Positions 36,710 to 44,460 of a stretch of 64,000 nt of DNA are shown one piece after another; within the stretch, counting starts at the first letter, position 1; each line of letters opens with the position of its first letter. Origin of the DNA: Prosthecobacter dejongeii (GTDB lineage Bacteria; Verrucomicrobiota; Verrucomicrobiia; Verrucomicrobiales; Verrucomicrobiaceae); assembly GCF_014203045.1 (NCBI RefSeq), contig NZ_JACHIF010000001.1, positions 496,001-560,000 of the forward strand, given 5' to 3'. Both the position numbers and the translations under genes were made by a program. Below the pieces are notes generated by a model. It had not been told where the DNA came from. It did not search any database and saw only the letters and a list, made by a program, of their open reading frames with translations.

Positions 36710-37066
36710 TCATGGACGATAATCTTCAAATTCCCATCTTCCAAATTGCGATAGTTTTGAGGCTATTTGTTCCCAAGTCTCTCCAGTGGTCCTAGAACAA
36801 AGGCTTCTCACTCGTGCTTCGATGGCTTTTAGGTCATAATCGAAGGCGAGTATCATGTGATGGCCGAACACGGCACATTGTGAAGCGCGGTGCTGCAACA
36901 GCCACTTGGGCGTGGATACCTCAAAATCGAACGACTCCTCTGTGTCAGTGCCTTCTGGCCCAATCATGGCCTGCATGAGGAAATGAAAGCACTCTGGATC
37001 GTCCGGCCAAAAGGACTCGATGTCCATATCTGGATAGTGAAGCCGTTTGAGTTCTGCTCGCATCAT
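36710..37066 (-). CDS. Immunity protein 8-like (Imm8) protein
   Basis: 118 aa. MRAELKRLHYPD, ESFWPDDPECFHFLMQAMIG and ESFDFEVSTPKWLL correspond to the Imm8 pattern known from polymorphic-toxin loci. No toxin gene is adjacent, so it is an orphan immunity gene, a known strategy for protection from neighbours. The start may be either of two adjacent ATGs. Confidence 0.7.
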   Translation of the reverse strand: MMRAELKRLHYPDMDIESFWPDDPECFHFLMQAMIGPEGTDTEESFDFEVSTPKWLLQHRASQCAVFGHHMILAFDYDLKAIEARVRSLCSRTTGETWEQIASKLSQFGRWEFEDYRP

Positions 37067-37110
37067 GGTGTTACGTTAATGTGTCCGATGCTTTGGCACT
37101 GTTTCGAAGT

Positions 37111-37476
37111 TCATGCTGGAGGAGAACCGGGTGTTTGGTGCCTTGTTTCGGTGGTGAACAGTTCCATGAGTTCACGTGCAGCATCACGCAGCGCGTCCAT
37201 TGTGGCGTGACCTAGCGTCTGCTCAGGCGTTCCCATGTCATCGATCATATTTACCAGCGCACGAAGCTGCCGAGCCCGACGGCACAGTGATTTTGAATAA
37301 TCCTTATCCAAATTTCCAAAGTCCAACGCTTTCTCCAATCCAGCATCGTTGAACAGTACGCAAACTGCTTCAGTGAAGGAAGATTGCTCCCCGTCCGACT
37401 TGCCCGTCCACAGAGCACTCTGAAGCACTTCATCTGAAAGCTCCCTCAACGATTCATGGATAAGCTCTAAATTCAT
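37111..37476 (-). CDS. Hypothetical helical protein
   Basis: 121 aa from the ATG giving MNLELIHESLRELSD; the longer frame has an unlikely Arg-rich start. It is predominantly alpha-helical by composition and cysteine-poor (two Cys). No family recognised. It lies between the Imm8-like gene and the SOS cassette; a toxin or antitoxin role cannot be judged. Confidence 0.45.
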   Translation of the reverse strand: MNLELIHESLRELSDEVLQSALWTGKSDGEQSSFTEAVCVLFNDAGLEKALDFGNLDKDYSKSLCRRARQLRALVNMIDDMGTPEQTLGHATMDALRDAARELMELFTTETRHQTPGSPPA

Positions 37477-37690
37477 TACGGACGAAATTGGAATTGATCG
37501 AGTGGTATGTGGGCGTCGCCATCGGGTAGCCGCCTTTCGGCAAAAGCGACGGCGTTCCATCTTGTCTTAGGTATGTTCGGCCTGCATCTTGCTGCCTCAC
37601 ATAATCAACCAATGGTTGATGTCCTTCTTGGACGCAACGGTCGTGTTCTCTCTGGGGAGCGGGTGAAAAAACACAGGAGGTTCTTGAAAA

Positions 37691-37704
37691 TGTTCTAATG
37701 AACA
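37691..37704. promoter_or_regulatory. LexA-type SOS box (TGTTC-N4-GAACA)
   Basis: TGTTCTAATGAACA: perfect 5-bp arms with 4-bp spacer, 15 bp before the S24 peptidase start. It matches the motif reported for verrucomicrobial LexA. I saw no second copy in the window, which supports specificity. Confidence 0.75.
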
Positions 37705-37719
37705 GTATTTGGTGCAGCC

Positions 37720-38172
37720 ATGCTCACCTCACGCCAAGTTTTATCGCTACAGATGCTCTGGCAAACTCTCGCCGACCGCCTCCCTCTCCGTCGTGTGCCG
37801 TTGCTTGGCAGCATTGTGGCGGGAAGACCGGAGGTTCAGGAGGGGCGCCAGGATTACTGCCTGGATGTGGATTTCGACACTCTGAGATTACCGAAGAATG
37901 CCAGGACATTTGCCCTCAAAGTGCGCGGAGATTCGATGAAGGGGGCGGGCATCTTGGAGGGAGATGTGGTGATCATGGAGTTTCGGGAGCCCCGGCATGG
38001 AGACATTGTTGCAGCTCTCATTGATGGTGAAACCACTCTCAAGCGGTTCATTTTGCAGGCTGGCGTGCCTTATCTGCGGGCATCGAATCCCAAATACCCC
38101 GATTTGATCCCTGCTCAGGAGCTAGTGATTCAAGGGGTTCTCATCGCACTTTTACGGCTCTCAGAAAGGTAA
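37720..38172 (+). CDS. S24-family peptidase (UmuD/LexA C-domain-like)
   Basis: 150 aa without a LexA winged helix. The catalytic dyad is Ser72 in KVRGDSMKG and Lys108 in ETTLKRFIL; a cleavage-type Ala-Gly (A34-G35) is in LGSIVAGRP. This is the UmuD architecture: RecA-stimulated self-cleavage would release a short N-terminus and leave a polymerase partner. Only 4 bp separate it from the polymerase fusion, and a LexA box precedes it, so the two form one SOS operon. A stand-alone repressor function is unlikely because no DNA-binding domain is present. Confidence 0.85.
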   Translation: MLTSRQVLSLQMLWQTLADRLPLRRVPLLGSIVAGRPEVQEGRQDYCLDVDFDTLRLPKNARTFALKVRGDSMKGAGILEGDVVIMEFREPRHGDIVAALIDGETTLKRFILQAGVPYLRASNPKYPDLIPAQELVIQGVLIALLRLSER

Positions 38173-38176
38173 TCGG

Positions 38177-41100
38177 ATGATCCTGCACTTTGATGCGGAT
38201 GCGTTTTTTGCCTCCGTGGAGCAGGCCGCCGACAAGTCTTTGCGTGGCAAGCCCGTAGCAGTGGGGGGCGAGCGTCGCGGCATCATTGCCTCCGCCAGCT
38301 ATGAGGCCCGCCGTCTGGGCATCTACACGCCCATGCCTACCGCTCAGGCCCGCAAGCTCTGCCCGAGTTTGATCGTGCTGCCGGGGGACTTCGACAAATA
38401 CGAAAGGTTTTCCCGTCTCATGTTTTCGTATGCGTATGACTTCACCCCGATTGTGGAAGTGGCTTCGATTGATGAATGCTATCTGGATTTGAATGGAGCG
38501 AAGCAGGTCAAAGCAGGCGACACGGCATCCAGCATTCAACGGGCGATTTCGCAGAGTCTAAAGCTGTCGGTGTCGGTCGGTGTCGGAGTGAATAAACTCG
38601 TTTCACAGATCGCCAGCAAGCTACGCAAACCGCACTGCTTTATCGAAGTGTCACCTGGCTACGAACAGGGGTTTCTATGGCCCTTGGAAAACAAATGGCT
38701 GCCCCAAGTCGGACCGCAGCTAGCGGCAAAACTCAACACGGCTGGCCTTCGCAGGGTGGAACACATCGCCGCCACACCGCTGGAGGAACTGGCTTTACTC
38801 GTGGGCAAAAATGCCCCGCAGTTGCGAGGCTATGCCAACGGGCTGGACTCGCGCCCGGTCATCTGTGATGCCCCCGAAGCAAAAGGCTATGGAGAGCAAG
38901 AGACTTTCAATCAAGACACCACGGACACGGCCTTTATTCTAGCGCGACTCAGGGCGATGGCTGACTCTCTCATGCGTCGAGTCAGGCAAGACGGGAAAAG
39001 CATTCGCACGATCACCTTGCGCCTACGGTATAACGATATGGACGAGGTGACACGCGCCAGCAGCCTGGACGAACCCACCGATTTGGAGCACGACATTTAC
39101 CCGCTGTTGCAGGCCATGCTTACCCGAGCCTGGGAGCGTCGAGTCAGTGTGCGGTTAGTGGGCTTGCGCTTCACCAAAGTTTACGAAGGGGGCTTTTCCA
39201 GCGTGCTGCCTTTGGAACAATCCGATGCAAAAAGGGAGCGCCTACATACGCTAGCCGTTGTCATTGACGACCTCCGCCGAAAAGATCGAAGCATCATGCG
39301 CGGGCATGATTTATGGCTTGCCCAGCATAAGCACGCCCCCCGGCAGACATTGCCCACGCCTAACGTTTCCGCCCCCCGAGCCGCAGAAACTAACCGCGTT
39401 CTCAAAGAGAGGGCTAACGATGGCCCCGAGATCGTGGTGAAGCAGTCTAAAGGCCATGCCGTGCCCGCTCTGAATGTGCGTAGCTGCTTTAGCTTCCTGG
39501 ATTCCACGCTCACCATTTCACAGATCATCGAAGCAGCGGTTGAGCATGACATGCCAGCCCTCGCAGTGATGGACCCAAATCTGCATGCCGCCGTCCCATT
39601 CTTCCAAGCAGCCACCGCCGCAGGCATCAAGCCTATCATCGGTGCGCAGCTCAGGTGCCACGAAAAGACCTTGCTGGCTTATGTGCAAAATCAGGCGGGG
39701 TATGCGAACCTCTGCGAGTTGCTTTCAGCTTCGAAGATTAGCCAGAAGATGCTGCATGAGCATTCCTCGGGGTTGATCATCATGCCGGGGGAATCGCAGC
39801 CTGAAATGCGGTATCGAAAGCCTGGGGATAAGGTCTTTTACAACATCCTGCAAAGCATGCGAACGCTGACGCTTTTGCATGAATCGCATCCTGAAAAGCG
39901 CCGGGGTGATTTTGCTTTTGGCCCTGGCAAACCTGCACAGGAAATCATTGAAAGCTGCGAGTTCGCTTTTGATTTCAAAACACTACGCTTCCCCAGATAC
40001 ACGCCTGCCGATGGTTCCACGCCTGCTGCCATGCTTGACCAACTTGCCCATGCAGGTTTGCGCCAGCGTTATGGCGACAAGGCCAGGGAGCATGAAGCCC
40101 AGCTTCGGGAAGAATTAGCCATCATCTCCGAGGTCGGTTATGAGGAATACTTCCTCACCGTCTGGCATCTCCTGCAAGAGTGTCGTTCGTTAGGCATCGG
40201 CTGGATTACCAGAGGGAGCGCGGCTGATTCCCTGGTTTGTTATTGCCTCTTCATCAGCAACGTCTGCCCGATTCGTTTTGAGTTGTATTTCAAACGGTTT
40301 TTGAACCGTGACCGAATGGCGCTGCAAAAGCTGCCGGACATTGATGTGGATTTCGCCCATGATCGAAAAGATGACGTGGTGAGGCTTTTGCTGGATCGTT
40401 ACGGCCCCGAGCATGCGGCGATTGTCGGAGGTTTTAACACATTTCAAGCCCGCTCCGCATTTGGAGACGTGGCAAAGGTTTTAGGAGTCGCTGAAAACGA
40501 GATTCGCCTCCTTACCAAGCATATGCCATGGACCGATGCGAAACACGCCGCCAACGCGGTGGCTTTGTCTCGGGAATGTGACTTGATGGCCTGGAAGGAG
40601 GAACCTTTGCGCACGGCCCTGCTAATGGCGGGCATGCTGGATGCCATGCCACGCTATGCCAAAATGCATCCATGTGGCGTCGTTCTCTCCCGTGATCCTA
40701 TCCGAAGCCTTACGCCTACCTTTATCAGTGGAAAGGGATGGCCCACCACGCATTTTGATATGGATGCCGTAGAGGCCGTGGGATTGATCAAACTGGACAT
40801 CCTGGCTCAAGGGGGGCTTGCAGTGCTGCGAGATACACAGGCCACCATCCGAGAGAATAAAGGGCCGGAAACGAAGCCCTTGCACCTTGATCTTGAATCG
40901 CTGGAAATCGGCGGGCTGGGAAGCACGGAACGGCCCCCGCGTTTGGGAGCCGTGGCCCCTTGGAGTGACCCAGAGGTTTGGCAAATGATCGCCTCAGGGA
41001 ATGCCCGTGGCGTGCATCATATCGAAAGCCCTGCCATGACCAGCTTGGCCTGTATGGCCAATGTGCGGGACATTGATTGTCTTGTCGCTCTGGTGTCCGT

Positions 41101-42385
41101 CATTCGTCCCGGTGCTGCCAACGGCATGAAGAAAACGCAATGGGCGCGACGTGCTCAGGGTTTGGAGCCTGTGGACTATGCGCACCCCAGCCTAGCCACC
41201 GTTTTGCGTTCCACTTTTGGAGTGGTCGCTTATGAAGAACACATTCTGCAAATCTGCGAAGCCTTCGCTGGCTTGCCCCCAGGACGGGCTGACATCCTCC
41301 GCCGCGCCCTGGTGAAGATGGATGCCGCCAAAGTGAAGGAAGTGCAGGCGGAGTTTAATGCTGCCGCTCGTTTGCTCCAAAGGGATGAATCTTCGATTGC
41401 CCGTGTCTGGGATTTGGTGGCAGGATTTCAGGGCTATGCTTTCTGCCGTGCTCATAGCACCGCCTATGGAGTCGAAGCCTATCAGGGGGCGTATGCCAAG
41501 CATTACCACCCGGCAGAGTTCATGGCTGCCGTATTGACCAACGGGAAAGGCTTTTACTCCACCCTGCTTTACACCATTGAATGCCGCCGCCTGGGCATTG
41601 GATTTTTGCATCCTGACATCAACAACCCTGCCGATGGCTACACCGTCGAGATTTCAGATAGCCCCTGCGGAACATCCGCCCCCGCTCTCGGGAAGGCAAT
41701 TCGTGTGCCCGTTCGATGCATCAAGGATGTGAGTGCTGCCACCCTGGCACGATGGAAAGCCGAGAGAGAAAGAGGGCGTTTCATCAGTGTCCGAGACTTT
41801 TGTGAAAGGGTGATGCCTCAAGGGCCAGAAGCCTTGAACTTGATCCAAGTCGGTGCTTTTGACCCGCTTGAAGGCACGCGCACAGAACACTTCTGGCATT
41901 GCCTACGTGCTAGCCGTGCCGATGCAGGCGGGACCGACTGGCTCTTTCGAGACGTGAATGCCCAAGATGTCAAAGCCACCTTTCGTGCCGAGCCATCGCC
42001 GCTGCAAATGCTGGCCGATGAAAGCGAGCTTTTAGGATTCACTATCAGCGGGCATCCCCTGGAACGATGGCCCGAAATTGCCTGGCCTTCCTATTGCCCC
42101 ATTTCGGACCTCTCCCGATTTCATCGCCAGAGAGTGACCGTCTGTGGGTTGATTGTCGTGACACGCTCTCATTTGCAGGCTGACGGGGAGCCAATGAAGT
42201 TCATCTCCATTTGTGACCGCACGGGCATTGTCGAATGTGAGATCTTCGCAGAAGCGTATGCAGCTCATGGACTAGCCACGGTGCGTTATCCCGTGGTGGA
42301 GATCTTCGCCCACGTTCAACCCTTCGATAATGGGGCCGGATTCACCTTGGAGGTTTTACGAGTTGGAAAGCCTCGATCCATGTAA
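38177..42385 (+). CDS. Fusion translesion polymerase: Y-family Pol IV (DinB) + C-family DnaE-type polymerase
   Basis: 1402 aa in one uninterrupted frame. Residues 1-400 are a complete DinB: FDADAFFASVE (Asp6), SYEARRLGI, VASIDECYLDL (Asp99/Glu100) and SVGVGVNKLVSQIASK. After a Pro-rich linker (about 400-430), a DnaE-like part runs from 432 to the end: a PHP domain whose metal residues are lost (LNVRSCFSF instead of LHxHS; MDPNLHAAV instead of TDHGNLxG), then PDIDVDF (Asp721, Asp723, Asp725) and LIKLDILAQGG (Asp874) that complete the Pol III triad, HhH segments and a C-terminal OB fold (VTVCGLIVV...). Both active sites look intact while proofreading is probably absent. DnaE2 normally works with ImuB as separate proteins. 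I see no ribosomal shift or internal start. Confidence 0.88.
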   Translation: MILHFDADAFFASVEQAADKSLRGKPVAVGGERRGIIASASYEARRLGIYTPMPTAQARKLCPSLIVLPGDFDKYERFSRLMFSYAYDFTPIVEVASIDECYLDLNGAKQVKAGDTASSIQRAISQSLKLSVSVGVGVNKLVSQIASKLRKPHCFIEVSPGYEQGFLWPLENKWLPQVGPQLAAKLNTAGLRRVEHIAATPLEELALLVGKNAPQLRGYANGLDSRPVICDAPEAKGYGEQETFNQDTTDTAFILARLRAMADSLMRRVRQDGKSIRTITLRLRYNDMDEVTRASSLDEPTDLEHDIYPLLQAMLTRAWERRVSVRLVGLRFTKVYEGGFSSVLPLEQSDAKRERLHTLAVVIDDLRRKDRSIMRGHDLWLAQHKHAPRQTLPTPNVSAPRAAETNRVLKERANDGPEIVVKQSKGHAVPALNVRSCFSFLDSTLTISQIIEAAVEHDMPALAVMDPNLHAAVPFFQAATAAGIKPIIGAQLRCHEKTLLAYVQNQAGYANLCELLSASKISQKMLHEHSSGLIIMPGESQPEMRYRKPGDKVFYNILQSMRTLTLLHESHPEKRRGDFAFGPGKPAQEIIESCEFAFDFKTLRFPRYTPADGSTPAAMLDQLAHAGLRQRYGDKAREHEAQLREELAIISEVGYEEYFLTVWHLLQECRSLGIGWITRGSAADSLVCYCLFISNVCPIRFELYFKRFLNRDRMALQKLPDIDVDFAHDRKDDVVRLLLDRYGPEHAAIVGGFNTFQARSAFGDVAKVLGVAENEIRLLTKHMPWTDAKHAANAVALSRECDLMAWKEEPLRTALLMAGMLDAMPRYAKMHPCGVVLSRDPIRSLTPTFISGKGWPTTHFDMDAVEAVGLIKLDILAQGGLAVLRDTQATIRENKGPETKPLHLDLESLEIGGLGSTERPPRLGAVAPWSDPEVWQMIASGNARGVHHIESPAMTSLACMANVRDIDCLVALVSVIRPGAANGMKKTQWARRAQGLEPVDYAHPSLATVLRSTFGVVAYEEHILQICEAFAGLPPGRADILRRALVKMDAAKVKEVQAEFNAAARLLQRDESSIARVWDLVAGFQGYAFCRAHSTAYGVEAYQGAYAKHYHPAEFMAAVLTNGKGFYSTLLYTIECRRLGIGFLHPDINNPADGYTVEISDSPCGTSAPALGKAIRVPVRCIKDVSAATLARWKAERERGRFISVRDFCERVMPQGPEALNLIQVGAFDPLEGTRTEHFWHCLRASRADAGGTDWLFRDVNAQDVKATFRAEPSPLQMLADESELLGFTISGHPLERWPEIAWPSYCPISDLSRFHRQRVTVCGLIVVTRSHLQADGEPMKFISICDRTGIVECEIFAEAYAAHGLATVRYPVVEIFAHVQPFDNGAGFTLEVLRVGKPRSM

Positions 42386-42436
42386 GCGTCGTGCGTGGCG
42401 GAATCACCATTTTCGCGACGTCCATTTCTCAGGCCA

Positions 42437-43555
42437 TCATGGTGCTGTGTGTTTGGTTCCCGACAGCTTGGCCAGTTGCTGACGCTCGTAGTCGGCATCG
42501 TCTGAGCCAAACACTTCGGTGTATGTGTCGAGGATCAGTTGCCCGCCATCCTGATGTCCCTGCCACTTGGCGATGAGCTTGCGGTCGATGCCTGCTTGCC
42601 AAAGCCGGCGGATGAGGCACTGACGCAAATTACGCTGGCTGAAGTGCGGCAGTTTGAGGCGACGACAGGCGTTGGTGAGGGCGCAATTCGCGTCTTTGAT
42701 TTTAAACAGCCTCTGACGCGCAGAAACAGGGCTTCCTGCCTTCTGGAGGAGCTTATCCAGCAGCGGCTTCAGGTGTTCATAGATCGGCACGAAGAACTGA
42801 ATGTCTGTCTTGTGCCGTCGGAAGGTCATCTGTCCCCGTTCAAAGTCGATGTCTCCCCAGCAAAGCGAAGATGCCTCGGCCTGCCCCACTCCTGCCAGAC
42901 CGAGAAACTCCAGGAAGTCAGCACTGGTTTGCGCATGGATGGTGAAAGGTGCCGCTCTGACTTCCCGGATGATGGCTTCGAACTGCTCAATCGTCGGGAT
43001 CTGCCTTTTGACAGGACTCGGCCTTTTGGATTTGGTTTTGACCAGATCGAAGGGTGAACTGGCAATCATGCGATCCTTCACTGCCAGCTCAAAGGCTTGC
43101 TTGAGAACCCCGGCATAGCGGTTGTAGCTGCTGTTGCTGACACGATTGCCCAAGATGGCCAGCCATTCTTCCAGATGGGAGGGTCGGACGTTGCGGACCT
43201 GGAACTTGCTGCCATACGGCCACCAGCCGAGGAAATCGTTTCTGACGCCTTCGATGATGTCGATGGAGCTGGCAGACTTCCCCGCATCCACCGCCAGCAG
43301 GCGTTTGAAGAGGTCTTCGAGCGTGGTCTTCTCCACCGAACTGTCCACCCTCCCCAATTCGTCGATCCAGGCCTTGAGACGACGTTCTGCAATCTTGCGG
43401 TCATTGGTCTTCAGCGACCGCTCCTTGCGTTTCCCCTGCACCCTTTTAACTCCCAGATATAAGCCGGAACGTGCGTTTCGATAGAGGCCGGGGATTCCCG
43501 GGACTTTGAGAAATTCAGGAGCTGGCGACGGCGATGCTTTGGAGTCGTGTAGCAT
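42437..43555 (-). CDS. Tyrosine recombinase/integrase of the island
   Basis: 372 aa. Core-binding SAM-like domain at about 75-180; catalytic domain from 190. Tyr345 (LDTYTEV), His334 (WQGHQDGG), Arg311 (NLRQ) and a beta-hairpin Lys249 (RRHKTD) are in place, but the first catalytic Arg is replaced by Gln225 (LAGVGQAEASSL instead of TGxRxxE). Either it is a variant catalytic set of this family or the enzyme is weak. It is the only complete integrase in the island and lies about 4 kb from the right repeat. It has a truncated homologue at 8881-9447. Confidence 0.83.
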   Translation of the reverse strand: MLHDSKASPSPAPEFLKVPGIPGLYRNARSGLYLGVKRVQGKRKERSLKTNDRKIAERRLKAWIDELGRVDSSVEKTTLEDLFKRLLAVDAGKSASSIDIIEGVRNDFLGWWPYGSKFQVRNVRPSHLEEWLAILGNRVSNSSYNRYAGVLKQAFELAVKDRMIASSPFDLVKTKSKRPSPVKRQIPTIEQFEAIIREVRAAPFTIHAQTSADFLEFLGLAGVGQAEASSLCWGDIDFERGQMTFRRHKTDIQFFVPIYEHLKPLLDKLLQKAGSPVSARQRLFKIKDANCALTNACRRLKLPHFSQRNLRQCLIRRLWQAGIDRKLIAKWQGHQDGGQLILDTYTEVFGSDDADYERQQLAKLSGTKHTAP

Positions 43556-43612
43556 GGGGGAGTTGACGGGCTCCCCTAGGAGTTGACAAAAGAGGCTTCA
43601 GGACGGCGGAAA
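43034..43612. repeat. Direct repeat copy B (integrase 5' half and leader)
   Basis: Counterpart of 8927-9493, same orientation. The shared leader gctcccctagNagttgacaaaagNggNcttcaggacggcgga ends at about 43612, beyond which no homology is seen. Confidence 0.75.
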
Positions 43613-44049
43613 ACGGCAGAATTGGTCGTCAATCGTATCAAACCTAATCATGGAAAGCACTTCGCCTTGCACCGTCCGCTATACCAATCTTACCTTTTTG
43701 CGCCGTGGTAGCGGCCAGAACTGTTATAGTGCTAGAGTCTTCTGCCCGTTGGAGACCTTGACGTATTCCGGCGCTCTGGACGAGATGGGAGGGGGCGTCT
43801 GTTCTCACAGAAAGACGCGAGAACCCCAGCATTATTTCTGATATATTTATCAACATATAGCTTAAGATGTACGCGGCCTCAATGGTCACTTGCGCGAGGC
43901 TTGCTGAAGCGAATTGCAATGCACGCCTGCCAAGTATGCAACACATGCTGCCACTTCTTTGCTTGCAATACCATTTTTATAGCTCCATTTTATCGCAGGC
44001 ACTTTAGATTCGGAATTCCGGGTTTTAAGACCTTGATTTCCAAAATTTC
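43613..44049. other. Intergenic region before the HD-PRTase cassette
   Basis: About 440 bp of lower-GC sequence without a convincing ORF. It should hold the rightward promoter of the 44050 gene. AT-rich stretches occur at 43835-43870 and 43960-44050. Confidence 0.35.
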
Positions 44050-44454
44050 ATGGATCGTACAACCATATTCTTGAGGGGTTTGGTCGCCTATCTTGTACAG
44101 AAAGGCGTCACTTCTACTCGTCCTAGGTCCCCAGAGGACCGGAAGCGTTTTCTTGCTCTTATTGCCAAGCTAGACGAGATCGTAGCGTCTGCTCCTCGAC
44201 ACAACCTTGAGGATTTCCGCGGCTTGGTCCGTTTGCGTAACGAACTTCTTCCGAGCAATACGGGTTCTTTGGACGGTATGGAGACAGCCTTACGCAACAT
44301 GCAACTGAGCCTCACCGCCGCGCCTAATCCCTTTTACGAGGAGATATCTTTCGACATTCCGCAGGCTTTTGCCACTTCGTTGTTCGAACAGCTGGCCCCT
44401 GCGGATCGCAACATCGTGATTCAGGCGGGGGACGCCTATCGCGCAGCCGCCTGA
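44050..44454 (+). CDS. Small helical protein, partner of the HD-PRTase protein
   Basis: 134 aa, mostly helical by composition (RKRFLALIAKLDEIVASA, ATSLFEQLAPADRNIVIQAG). No family is recognised. It ends 6 bp before the HD-PRTase gene, so they are co-translated, which suggests an accessory, sensor or antitoxin-like role. Confidence 0.65.
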   Translation: MDRTTIFLRGLVAYLVQKGVTSTRPRSPEDRKRFLALIAKLDEIVASAPRHNLEDFRGLVRLRNELLPSNTGSLDGMETALRNMQLSLTAAPNPFYEEISFDIPQAFATSLFEQLAPADRNIVIQAGDAYRAAA

Positions 44455-44460
44455 CGACCA

